A DNA stretch of 21,748 nucleotides from Ruminococcus sp. UBA5884 (GTDB taxonomy: Bacteria > Bacillota > Clostridia > Oscillospirales > Ruminococcaceae), in assembly GCA_002431975.1 (NCBI GenBank), contig DJFA01000054.1, positions 11,252 through 32,999 of the forward strand, given 5' to 3'. Below, one piece after another: positions 1 to 7,284 of the stretch. The notes beneath the pieces are model-generated. The model had not been told where the DNA came from. It saw only the letters and a list, made by a program, of their open reading frames with translations, and did not search any database. Position numbers and translations under genes: made by a program. Each line of letters begins with the position of its first letter. Within the stretch, counting starts at the first letter, position 1.

Positions 1-642
1 AAACAGTCACAGATTATCATGATTCCAGGCGGATTCAGCGGCGGTGACGAACCGGACGGAAGTGCTAAATTTATAACTGCATTCTTCCGCAATCCACGCA
101 TAAAGGACGCTGTTCATGAACTTATCAAAAACCGTGACGGTCTTATGCTCGGAATATGCAACGGTTTCCAGGCACTCCTCAAACTCGGACTTGTTCCATA
201 TGGTGAAATAACTGATATGAAAGATGATTCCCCTACCCTTACATTCAACACTATTGCAAGACATCAGTCAATGATGGTAAGAACAAGAATTGCTTCAAAT
301 CAGTCACCATGGCTTTCAGCCTGTGAAGTAGGCAGAATCCATACTGTACCTATATCACACGGCGAAGGAAGATTTATTGCATCTCCTGAACTTATTGAAC
401 AGCTTGCTGTAAATGGTCAGATAGCTACTCAGTATGTTGACCTCAGCGGCAAACCGTCTATGGATATCAGATATAATCCTAATACATCAGCTGCGGCTAT
501 TGAAGGAATTACATCTCCTGACGGCAGAATATTCGGTAAAATGGGTCACAGCGAAAGAAAAGGCGAAGATATCGGTAAAAATGTCAAGGGTAATAAAAAT
601 CAGTTTATCTTTGAAAGCGGCGTAAAATACTTTACTGATTAA
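1..642 (+). CDS. purL: Phosphoribosylformylglycinamidine synthase (single-chain PurL), 3' end only
   Basis: This is the C-terminal glutaminase part of FGAM synthase, which makes FGAM from FGAR, glutamine and ATP in step 4 of purine synthesis. The frame is open from base 1, so the start lies outside the window; the Met codon at 19 is internal. A class I glutamine amidotransferase triad is visible: the nucleophile Cys in LGICNGFQ (codon 157-159) and His/Glu in MGHSER (His codon 547-549). The conserved PISHGEGRF segment lies between them. Joining of this domain to a PurL body is inferred, because large single-chain PurL is usual in Clostridia and the motif style matches; a separate purQ is possible but less likely. 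It is transcribed towards the purine operon, which is on the other strand, and ends in a hairpin. Confidence 0.9.
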   Translation, partial: KQSQIIMIPGGFSGGDEPDGSAKFITAFFRNPRIKDAVHELIKNRDGLMLGICNGFQALLKLGLVPYGEITDMKDDSPTLTFNTIARHQSMMVRTRIASNQSPWLSACEVGRIHTVPISHGEGRFIASPELIEQLAVNGQIATQYVDLSGKPSMDIRYNPNTSAAAIEGITSPDGRIFGKMGHSERKGEDIGKNVKGNKNQFIFESGVKYFTD

Positions 643-660
643 TTTTATAATATAACAAGA

Positions 661-690
661 AAGCGGTCAGTTTATATAAACTGACCGCTT
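661..690. terminator. Bidirectional terminator, perfect 30-bp palindrome
   Basis: Bases 661-690 equal their own reverse complement (AAGCGGTCAGTTTAT and its mirror). The site begins 18 nt after the purL stop and lies between two convergent genes. Flanking T-runs are modest (TTTTA after 695 for the + strand), so termination strength is uncertain. Confidence 0.7.
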
Positions 691-748
691 TAAGCTTTTA
701 TTGCTCTATTAATTCAAAATATATTGTCTACTGTCAAATTCGCATTTA

Positions 749-1234
749 TTATCTGAATCTTTTCATTCGGCAAAGCAAAAATTCCATCACTGCACAATAT
801 TTATCAGCAATTATAATCGCAACTGTTTCTTTATATTTAGGCAATGCCAGAGTACATGGCCACATATGTTTAAGAATTATATCACGTTCAATGGGATTGA
901 TATCAAATATTCTGCTTGCATTTTCAAGAGCCATTTTAGGATGACGGGAATTATGAAATGCTTCACCGGCTTTTCTTATATATTCACGCCTGTTATAGAA
1001 AAATAAATCATGAAGCAGACCGGCTCTTGCTCCAGAACGTTCATCAATCCCCCACTTTCTGCATATAAGATAAGTATAATATGAAACATTTATGCAGTGC
1101 TGGAGTCTTGTTGTATAATGATGATGCTTATATTCTGCAAGACGCTGAACATTTTCATCATTGATTATATCTTCAATATATGAATAATAAACCATGTCTT
1201 TAATAATTTTCTTTGAACATATAGCTTTTATCAT
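749..1234 (-). CDS. Small HD-domain phosphohydrolase-like protein
   Basis: This 161-aa soluble protein has the metal-binding pattern of the HD superfamily: His46 (RLQHCINV), His75-Asp76 (GLLHDLF), His98 (NSRHPKMAL), His123 (LKHMWP) and Asp144 (IIADKYCA). The family hydrolyses phosphoesters such as nucleotides; the substrate cannot be read here. It has only one domain, with no RelA/SpoT synthetase or GGDEF partner. The ATG at 1232-1234 follows a GAGG ribosome binding site. The gene diverges from the SGNH esterase gene and converges on purL, and appears monocistronic. A role in nucleotide metabolism would be a guess from the neighbourhood. Confidence 0.8.
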   Translation of the reverse strand: MIKAICSKKIIKDMVYYSYIEDIINDENVQRLAEYKHHHYTTRLQHCINVSYYTYLICRKWGIDERSGARAGLLHDLFFYNRREYIRKAGEAFHNSRHPKMALENASRIFDINPIERDIILKHMWPCTLALPKYKETVAIIIADKYCAVMEFLLCRMKRFR

Positions 1235-1325
1235 AAAATCCTCTTTTCCATAAATGAGAGATACTGATTTATTTTATTATAGAATACAATTATTAATTTT
1301 TTATTAATAATTTGTAAACAGATTA

Positions 1326-1402
1326 TATTGGTATAAAATTTATAAAAATGTGATTGACATATAAATAATAAAATATTAAAATAGTATTGGTATAAAAATT
1401 TA
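1326..1402 (+). promoter_or_regulatory. Promoter of the SGNH esterase gene, flanked by direct repeats
   Basis: TTGACA at 1354-1359 and TAAAAT at 1377-1382 are separated by 17 nt, a good housekeeping-sigma promoter. The 13-mer TATTGGTATAAAA occurs at 1326-1338, upstream of -35, and again at 1385-1397, around the expected transcription start. Each is followed by TTTA, with one extra A in the second copy. The pair could be operator sites; this is inferred from position alone. Confidence 0.55.
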
Positions 1403-1422
1403 GAGAGCAGGGAAATATTTAA

Positions 1423-2448
1423 ATGGATAAAAATTTTATGCATATAGCAGTTATGCTTGCATTGTCAGCTGCATTTGTCGTATTCAATACAACTGATAAA
1501 CTTCTTGTAAAGGGAAATTCTGATGAAAATATGGGTACAGCTGATGTAAAGATAAAAGTTTCAGAAACTACAGAAACAGATGTTACTTCAACTACAAGTA
1601 TTATAACATCTTATGAAACATCTGCTGAAACGGAAACTGTTACTGAAATTCCGGAAACATCATCTGAAACTCTTACTGAAACAACAACTGCAATGCCAGT
1701 TGCCGCAGGTGCAAAGGAACTTGGAAGCTATTCCGCCTCAGCATTTGTTCCTCTTACCTCATCAGAACTTTCATCAATGTATACTGATGGAATAGTTATT
1801 GTCGGGGATTCAATTGCTTCCGGATACAAAGTCTATAACAGACTTCCTGAAAATCAGGTTATGGCAGTAGGTTCTCTCGGAGCAAGAAATATACATGAAT
1901 TCAAAGTTACTCTCAATGGAGCTGAATATGCTGTAAAAGATGCAATAAGCATTTTAAAACCTGAATATATATGTATGTCAATGGGTATGAATGACCTGAA
2001 TATCGGTACAAAAGAGGATTTTATTTCAAATTATAAAGCTAATATTGATGAACTGCGTTCAGTTTCTCCTGATTCAACATTTATAGTTATGGCAATAACT
2101 CCGATAGCTGCCGACAGCACTCACAGTACTAATTATACTATTGACACATACAATCAGGCATTAAGCGATATGGTAAATGAGATAGATTATGTGCCGATTT
2201 ATTATGTAAATGCTGCACAGACTCTCAAAAATGAATGGAATGCTCTTTCATCAACATATTCAGGCGGTGACGGAATACATCTTGCACCGACATCATATGA
2301 TACAATGCTTACATATCTGCTTGGAGCATTGTCTGAAATTGACAGTTCATATACTGATAAAGTAAATTCTGCTGAAATAACAGAAGCTCCTTCAGAATGG
2401 AGTCTGGTAACTGAAGCTGAAATACCATATTATGAAACAGAACAGTAA
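1423..2448 (+). CDS. Exported SGNH/GDSL-family esterase with Thr/Glu-rich linker
   Basis: This 341-aa protein appears to act at or outside the cell surface. Residues 5-22 form a hydrophobic N-terminal segment that would serve as signal peptide or anchor; there is no lipobox Cys. Residues 45-92 are a low-complexity Thr/Ser/Glu linker. The catalytic domain follows: VGDSIASG with nucleophile Ser130, GMND with oxyanion Asn190, and DGIHL with Asp283 and His286. These are the blocks I, III and V of SGNH hydrolases, which deacylate sugars, lipids or peptidoglycan substituents. The acyl substrate cannot be told from sequence. The tail (about 315-341) is again acidic and Thr/Glu-rich. The ATG lies downstream of a weak AGCAGGG site and a clear promoter at 1354. 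Confidence 0.85.
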   Translation: MDKNFMHIAVMLALSAAFVVFNTTDKLLVKGNSDENMGTADVKIKVSETTETDVTSTTSIITSYETSAETETVTEIPETSSETLTETTTAMPVAAGAKELGSYSASAFVPLTSSELSSMYTDGIVIVGDSIASGYKVYNRLPENQVMAVGSLGARNIHEFKVTLNGAEYAVKDAISILKPEYICMSMGMNDLNIGTKEDFISNYKANIDELRSVSPDSTFIVMAITPIAADSTHSTNYTIDTYNQALSDMVNEIDYVPIYYVNAAQTLKNEWNALSSTYSGGDGIHLAPTSYDTMLTYLLGALSEIDSSYTDKVNSAEITEAPSEWSLVTEAEIPYYETEQ

Positions 2449-2453
2449 AAAAT

Positions 2454-2587
2454 AACGCCAATTTGACAACAAAATTTTATAATTTAAAATATGAGGTTTT
2501 CAATACATTTTGTAGGGGCGAACTGTGTTCGCCCGACAGGTTTACAGCATACACCAAACGGGCGAACACAGTTCGCCCCTACAGAAA
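2454..2587 (+). repeat. Dispersed intergenic repeat with nested palindrome, copy 1
   Basis: It starts 6 nt after the esterase stop. The 5' part (about 2454-2520) matches 21679-21748 nearly base for base, both containing GACAACAAAATTTTATAATT and TTTTGTAGGGGCGA. The 3' part is a perfect 24-bp inverted repeat, 2512-2535 with 2559-2582, around a 23-nt centre. Each arm is also a small hairpin by itself (GGGCGAAC-TGT-GTTCGCCC and its partner), so either one long stem or two tandem stems can form. There is no coding capacity. It looks like a REP/MITE-type element inserted between the gene and its terminator. Confidence 0.75.
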
Positions 2588-2618
2588 ATAACCATCGGAT
2601 TTGCGTTAAAGAAAACAA

Positions 2619-2650
2619 AGGGCAGTCATTTGACCGCCCTCTTTTATGTT
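2619..2650. terminator. Intrinsic terminator, usable from both sides
   Basis: AGGGCAGTCA (2619-2628) pairs with TGACCGCCCT (2631-2640) with one mismatch and a TT loop. CTTTTATGTT follows on the + strand. On the - strand the hairpin is followed by TTTGTTTTCTTT. It can end the esterase transcript and also the purine operon arriving from the right. Confidence 0.7.
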
Positions 2651-2655
2651 ATTTA

Positions 2656-3312
2656 TCATTCTTTTTTATCGCTGTCATCAAATAATGTACTGCTGTCAAC
2701 TTCTATAACACTGACTGTATCTCCATAGCAGTCAACTTCTATATATTCAAGCTGGAGCATTTTTATTATTGCTGTATCAAAAATTATATATGCGATACAA
2801 TTTATAAGAACGCTTACATAAACCCTTGAATTATAAACTATACAGAATATTCCTGATGCCATTAAAACTGATATCAAAGCAACAAGTACCTCAAGGCATT
2901 TTTTCTTTGGTTCAAGAGATAAATATGTACAACATACTCCTATCGAGAAAATACAGTGAATTATTATAACCGCTTTATTCGTTGCATCAAAAAAGTTTTT
3001 ACCGATAATATTAAGGTCAAGTATCACAAGCAGAAGTTCAACGAAAAAATACACCGACATAGCCGTTTTCATAATCTTTCTGTCACGCATAACGGATATA
3101 AGTCCGAGAGTTGAACCTGCAAGCAGTATAAATCCCATGGATTCAAAAATATACGCTATTGTATCAACCAGAATAAATGATTTGTTGGTTTTAAGAAAAA
3201 CTGAATAGTATATAACAGTTATGATTATAAAAATTACAAAACATATATTTGCCGCAAGTCCGCAGCCGAAATATCCTTTAAGCGTGAAAAGCTTTTTCAG
3301 TTTATTTTTCAT
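2656..3312 (-). CDS. Six-helix membrane protein of unknown function, last gene of the purine operon
   Basis: I do not recognise this 218-aa protein. Hydrophobic segments at about 18-40, 47-74, 83-100, 112-133, 140-160 and 164-186 suggest six membrane helices. A basic N-terminus (MKNKLKKLF) and an acidic C-terminal tail (DDSDKKE) suggest the tail is cytoplasmic. No transporter signature or nucleotide-binding motif is visible. The ATG lies 6 nt after the purD stop, with no clear ribosome binding site, so translation may be coupled to purD. A terminator follows at 2619-2640. Co-transcription with purine genes hints at a related role, but sequence alone does not show one. Confidence 0.75.
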   Translation of the reverse strand: MKNKLKKLFTLKGYFGCGLAANICFVIFIIITVIYYSVFLKTNKSFILVDTIAYIFESMGFILLAGSTLGLISVMRDRKIMKTAMSVYFFVELLLVILDLNIIGKNFFDATNKAVIIIHCIFSIGVCCTYLSLEPKKKCLEVLVALISVLMASGIFCIVYNSRVYVSVLINCIAYIIFDTAIIKMLQLEYIEVDCYGDTVSVIEVDSSTLFDDSDKKE

Positions 3313-3318
3313 AGAATT

Positions 3319-4602
3319 TTATTTCATTGCAGCAAGAGCTTTCTTCCCGATATCCTTACGGAAATGAGCATTTTCAAAGCTTATTTTTCCTACAGCATTA
3401 TAAGCCTTGTCAAGTGCTTCCTGCAAGTTGCTGCCATTTGAAGTAACTCCGAGAACTCTGCCTCCTGATGTAAGGAATTTTCCGTCTGAATATTTAGTTC
3501 CTGCATGATATACAAATGCATTTTCAACCTGACCCTTTTCATCAAGACCATTTATTTCAATACCTGTTGCATATTTTTTAGGATAGCCGCCGCTTGCCAT
3601 TACAACGCAGGCACAAGCTCCGTTTTTCCACTTTATATCAAGTTCATCAAGTTTTTCGTCCCATATAGCTTCCATGATATCAATTATATCAGTTTCAAGC
3701 ATAGGCAGTACAACCTGTGTTTCAGGGTCACCGAAACGGCAGTTGTATTCAATAACCTTTGCTCCCTTTGGTGTGAGCATAAGTCCGAAATACAGACAAC
3801 CTTTGAATTTTCTGTTTTCAGCAGCCATAGCTTTTATAGTCGGCATGAATATATTTTCCATACATTCAGCAGCTTTTTCAGCTGTATAGTATGGATTAGG
3901 TGAAACTGTTCCCATACCGCCTGTGTTAAGACCTTCATCATTATCATATGCACGTTTATGGTCCATTGATGAAATCATAGGCTTTACAGTTTTTCCGTCT
4001 GTAAAGCAGAGAACTGATACTTCAGGGCCTGTAAGAAATTCTTCAATAACTATATTTGAACCGCTTTCGCCGAAAATTTTATCCTCCATCATGGATTTGA
4101 CTGCATTTTCAGCTTCTTCCATGTTCTGAGCAATTATAACTCCTTTTCCGAGAGCAAGACCATCAGCTTTTATAACAGTCGGGAAAGTATTTTCATTTCT
4201 GATATATTCAACTGCCTTTTCAGCATTGCTGAATACTTCATATTTTGCAGTAGGAATATTATATTTTTTCATAAGTTCCTTTGAAAATACCTTACTTCCC
4301 TCAATGATTGCAGCAGCCTTGTCAGGGCCAAAAGTTTTAAAACCCTTTGCATTGAGAGCATCAACCATTCCAAGAACCAACGGGTCATCAGGAGCTACTA
4401 CAACAAGGTCAGCCTTTACCTGTTCAGCAAGCTTTACTACTGAATCAATATCAGTAGCCTTTATATCCGGAAAACATTCCGCATACTGAGCAATTCCGCC
4501 ATTTCCAGGAACACAGTAAATTTTGTCTGCCTTACTGCTTTCTGAGATTTTCATAACAAGAGCATGTTCACGTCCGCCTCCGCCGACTACAAGTATATTC
4601 AT
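3319..4602 (-). CDS. purD: Phosphoribosylamine-glycine ligase (GAR synthetase)
   Basis: PurD joins phosphoribosylamine to glycine with ATP, giving GAR, step 2 of purine synthesis in the cytoplasm. The 427-aa length is normal. The N-terminal domain begins with GGGGREHAL (about 7-15). The ATP-grasp domain includes GSKVFSKELMKKYNIPTA, the VIKADGLALGKGV nucleotide-binding stretch and EYNCRFGDPETQ, which carries metal-binding residues. SSMDHKRAYDNDEGLNTGGMG is also a typical PurD segment. The ATG at 4600-4602 has an AGAGGA ribosome binding site. It lies 84 nt downstream of the AICAR transformylase gene, with a hairpin in the gap, and 6 nt before the membrane protein gene. Confidence 0.97.
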   Translation of the reverse strand: MNILVVGGGGREHALVMKISESSKADKIYCVPGNGGIAQYAECFPDIKATDIDSVVKLAEQVKADLVVVAPDDPLVLGMVDALNAKGFKTFGPDKAAAIIEGSKVFSKELMKKYNIPTAKYEVFSNAEKAVEYIRNENTFPTVIKADGLALGKGVIIAQNMEEAENAVKSMMEDKIFGESGSNIVIEEFLTGPEVSVLCFTDGKTVKPMISSMDHKRAYDNDEGLNTGGMGTVSPNPYYTAEKAAECMENIFMPTIKAMAAENRKFKGCLYFGLMLTPKGAKVIEYNCRFGDPETQVVLPMLETDIIDIMEAIWDEKLDELDIKWKNGACACVVMASGGYPKKYATGIEINGLDEKGQVENAFVYHAGTKYSDGKFLTSGGRVLGVTSNGSNLQEALDKAYNAVGKISFENAHFRKDIGKKALAAMK

Positions 4603-4637
4603 AATAAAAAAATCCTCTCTTTCTGTTATATTTTAAA

Positions 4638-4659
4638 AGGGCATATATTTCAATGCCCT
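4638..4659 (-). other. Hairpin in the AICAR transformylase-purD gap
   Basis: AGGGCAT (4638-4644) pairs with ATGCCCT (4653-4659) around an 8-nt loop. In the operon direction it is followed only by TTTTAAAATATA, so it is at best a weak terminator. It could be a processing or partial-attenuation site that tunes purD expression. Confidence 0.4.
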
Positions 4660-4686
4660 CTTTTAATAGATAAATTCTGCAATCAA

Positions 4687-5865
4687 TTAATGATGGAAAA
4701 GTCTTATTCCTGTAAATGCCATTGCAATATTATACTTGTTGCAGGTATCAATTACATTGTCATCACGGATTGAGCCGCCTGGTTCTGCGATATATGAAAC
4801 GCCGCTTTTTCTTGCACGTTCAATATTGTCGCCGAACGGGAAGAATGCATCTGAACCAAGACATACATCAGTATTCTTGTCAAGCCATTCTCTCTGTTCT
4901 TCCTTAGTGAAGACTTCCGGTTTTACCTTGAAAATCTTTTCCCATGCACCGTCAGCAAGAACGTCCATATATTCATCAGAAATATATACATCAATAGCAT
5001 TATCCCTGTCAGGTCTGCGGATACCGTCAACGAACTGGAGTCCGAGAACCTTAGGAGCCTGTCTGAGCCACCATATATCAGCCTTGTTTCCGGCAAGTCT
5101 TGTACAGTGAATTCTTGACTGCTGACCTGCACCGATACCGATAGCCTGACCGTCCTTTACATAGCATACTGAATTTGACTGAGTATATTTAAGAGTGATA
5201 AGTGATATAACAAGGTCACGTTTTTTATCATCAGGAATATTCTTATTTTCAGTAACAATATTTGTAAGCATATCGTTATCAATTTTAAGTTCATTTCTTC
5301 CCTGTTCAAATGTAACTCCGAAAACCTGTTTTCTCTCAATTGGTTCAGGAACATAGTCAGGATTGATTTTAATGATATTGTATGTGCCTTTTCTCTTTGA
5401 TTTAAGGATTTCAAGAGCTTTTTCGCTGTATGAAGGAGCGATAATTCCGTCTGAAACTTCACGCTGAATCATTTTAGCTGTAATTTCATCACATTCATCT
5501 GAAAGAGCGATAAAGTCACCGTATGATGACATTCTGTCAGCACCTCTTGCTCTTGCATACGCACAAGCCATTGGTGAAAGTTCGCCGAGGTCATCTACAA
5601 AATAGATTTTTTTGAGTGTATCTGAAAGAGGAGCTCCTACAGCTGCTCCAGCCGGTGAAACGTGCTTGAATGATGTTGCTGCACACATACCTGTTGATGC
5701 TTTGAGTTCCTTTACAAGCTGCCAGCCGTTGAATGCATCAAGAAGATTGATATATCCCGGTTTTCCGTTTAAAACCTCAATCGGAAGCTCACCGTTTTCA
5801 ACATAAATTCTTGATGGTTTCTGATTAGGATTGCAGCCGTATTTTAAAAACATTTCATTAGCCAT
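4687..5865 (-). CDS. Stand-alone AICAR transformylase (PurH C-terminal domain only)
   Basis: It transfers a formyl group from 10-formyl-THF to AICAR, giving FAICAR, the penultimate step to IMP. The 392-aa protein corresponds to the transformylase part of bifunctional PurH. It opens with LKYGCNPNQKP, like the domain boundary of PurH, has the catalytic Lys67-His68 in SFKHVSPAG, the GQQSRIHCTRLAG and DAFFPFGDNIE blocks, and ends in MAFTGIRLFHH as PurH does. The N-terminal IMP cyclohydrolase (MGS-like) domain is absent. The ATG (5863-5865) follows an AGGAG at 5876-5880 overlapping the stop of the upstream IMP cyclohydrolase gene, which supplies the missing activity. Confidence 0.93.
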   Translation of the reverse strand: MANEMFLKYGCNPNQKPSRIYVENGELPIEVLNGKPGYINLLDAFNGWQLVKELKASTGMCAATSFKHVSPAGAAVGAPLSDTLKKIYFVDDLGELSPMACAYARARGADRMSSYGDFIALSDECDEITAKMIQREVSDGIIAPSYSEKALEILKSKRKGTYNIIKINPDYVPEPIERKQVFGVTFEQGRNELKIDNDMLTNIVTENKNIPDDKKRDLVISLITLKYTQSNSVCYVKDGQAIGIGAGQQSRIHCTRLAGNKADIWWLRQAPKVLGLQFVDGIRRPDRDNAIDVYISDEYMDVLADGAWEKIFKVKPEVFTKEEQREWLDKNTDVCLGSDAFFPFGDNIERARKSGVSYIAEPGGSIRDDNVIDTCNKYNIAMAFTGIRLFHH

Positions 5866-5878
5866 TATAAAAATTCTC

Positions 5879-6595
5879 CTATTTGTTTTTATTGATTATT
5901 TTAGTTTCAGTTTTGCCTGTTTCAAGGTCAATGAATCTTACAAAAAGTGAAACCTTATTGTCTTCATTAAGGCTTTCCCAGAGTTTTTCAGTATAGCTGT
6001 CAATATCATTGTCGATATTCACACGTTTAGGTTCACCTTCAAAACTCGGCAGAGGATTTCCGTCACCCATATATGTATGAATGAAATGACCTTCGCCGTT
6101 TACAGGATTTTTATATGAGAATGTAAATCTCTGACATGAATCAGGATTGCCGTCTGCACTCTTGAGGATTGAAAGAGCATAATTAAATTCTCCGTTATCC
6201 TCACGCTTGATAATTCCGCTTATTCTTGGGGTATAGTTCGGAGCATCATCTTCAAATTCTCTTGTACGCAGTGACTGTTCAAATGTAAGCTGATTGTTCA
6301 TAAGCTCATAGATTGTATCTGTCTGGTCACCATTTGTTACAATAGTTTTGTTTCCGAGAACCTTTACAGGAGAATAGATTATAAGATGCGGGTCAGTAAG
6401 CTTTGAAGGGTCAAAAGCTTCAGTGCGGATACCTTCACCTTCTTCAACGAAAATTCTGTTGCGGCTGTTTTCGCTTCTTCCCATGATGAAGTATGCAGCA
6501 ACAGCATATTTTCCGTTTTCAGACTTTCCGAGGACTATGCCTCTGCCCGGATATGAAATGCTTCTGAGTTCATCATAAATTGATATTTTTTTCAT
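5879..6595 (-). CDS. purO: IMP cyclohydrolase, archaeal PurO type
   Basis: It closes the ring of FAICAR to give IMP. The 238-aa protein is not related to the PurH N-domain but resembles the PurO/IMP_cyclohyd family first characterised in methanogens: SYPGRGIVLG (about 14-23), YFIMGRSENSRNRIF (35-49), TNGDQTDT (87-94), DDAPNYTPRISG (116-127) and HTYMGDGNPLPSF (173-185). The start is the ATG at 6593-6595, because AGGAGG lies at 6601-6606, 5 nt upstream; a longer frame from a TTG at 6610 would swallow that site. It lies just downstream of purN and 13 nt upstream of the AICAR transformylase gene, in the same order as the two domains of fused PurH. Family recognition is from recalled motifs. Confidence 0.85.
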   Translation of the reverse strand: MKKISIYDELRSISYPGRGIVLGKSENGKYAVAAYFIMGRSENSRNRIFVEEGEGIRTEAFDPSKLTDPHLIIYSPVKVLGNKTIVTNGDQTDTIYELMNNQLTFEQSLRTREFEDDAPNYTPRISGIIKREDNGEFNYALSILKSADGNPDSCQRFTFSYKNPVNGEGHFIHTYMGDGNPLPSFEGEPKRVNIDNDIDSYTEKLWESLNEDNKVSLFVRFIDLETGKTETKIINKNK

Positions 6596-6610
6596 AAAAG
6601 CCTCCTGCAA

Positions 6611-7237
6611 TTATTTTTTAATATAAGCCTTGTTATTTCTGATTTCTATTTTATCCTGACAGAAAAGAGATACTGCTTCAGGGAGGAGTTTCCACTCAAC
6701 ATTTTCCATAATTCTTTTCTGCAAAGTTTCAGGAGTATCATCATTTTCAACATTTACAGCACCCTGCAAAATTATCGCACCTGCATCAGCTTCCTCATTG
6801 ACGAAATGCACCGTTGCACCGCTTAATTTCACACCGTATTCAAGGGCTGCCTCATGGACTTTAAGACCATAGTAGCCTTTTCCGCAGAATGACGGGATAA
6901 GTGCAGGGTGAACGTTGATTATCTTATATGGATAAGCTTTTGTGACGATTTCATCAAGGATTGTCATAAATCCTGCAAGTACTACAAGGTCAGCCTTTTC
7001 ATCTTCAAGAGCCTTTAAAATTTCTCTGCTGTAGGAAAGGCTGTCCGGATATTCATTTCTTGGAATTACAAGAGTTTTAATTCCGTTTTTTTCGGCACGT
7101 TCAAGTGCATAAGCATCTTTTTTTGAAGATATTACGCAGGTAATGCTGCCATTTTTTATAATTCCGCTTTTTTCCGCATCAATGAGAGCCTGTAAATTAG
7201 TTCCGCCTCCTGATACAAGAACAACTATATTTTTCAT
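6611..7237 (-). CDS. purN: Phosphoribosylglycinamide formyltransferase, folate-dependent
   Basis: PurN formylates GAR to FGAR with 10-formyl-THF, step 3 of the pathway. The 208-aa length is typical. The N-terminus has VLVSGGGTNLQALIDA for phosphoribosyl binding. The catalytic residues are seen as Asn and His in INVHPALIPSF and Asp in EEADAGAIILQ, with KLSGATVHFV between them. The ATG at 7235-7237 follows AGGTGA at 7245-7250. It ends 15 nt before the PurO start, so the two are surely co-transcribed. It needs the same folate cofactor as the transformylase two genes downstream. Confidence 0.97.
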   Translation of the reverse strand: MKNIVVLVSGGGTNLQALIDAEKSGIIKNGSITCVISSKKDAYALERAEKNGIKTLVIPRNEYPDSLSYSREILKALEDEKADLVVLAGFMTILDEIVTKAYPYKIINVHPALIPSFCGKGYYGLKVHEAALEYGVKLSGATVHFVNEEADAGAIILQGAVNVENDDTPETLQKRIMENVEWKLLPEAVSLFCQDKIEIRNNKAYIKK

Positions 7238-7284
7238 ATATTTTTCACCTGTATTATCTCATCAGGCATCTGACTTGAAATTTT

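Noticed and set aside
1231..1443. 70-codon frame (-) between the HD and SGNH genes
   Set aside because: It covers the divergent promoter region, has AT-driven Ile/Tyr/Phe composition and overlaps the starts of both genes.
2463..2490. Promoter inside repeat copy 1 (TTGACA-N16-TAAAAT)
   Set aside because: Copy 2 has TCGACA and AAAAAT at these places, so the elements are not kept; chance in AT-rich DNA is likely.
2512..2582. CRISPR repeat-spacer unit
   Set aside because: Only one inverted pair with a single 23-nt centre; no third repeat and no cas genes nearby.
2491..2728. Two overlapping + frames of 64 and 67 codons
   Set aside because: They translate the palindromic repeat and the terminator; no ribosome binding site or protein-like composition.
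4716..5110. Long + frames opposite the AICAR transformylase gene and similar ones opposite purD, purM, purF and gpsA
   Set aside because: They are antisense shadows of well-identified enzymes, with no ribosome binding sites or recognisable domains.
6596..6610. N-terminal extension of the IMP cyclohydrolase from TTG
   Set aside because: AGGAGG lies within this stretch, 5 nt before the downstream ATG, so the extension is untranslated.
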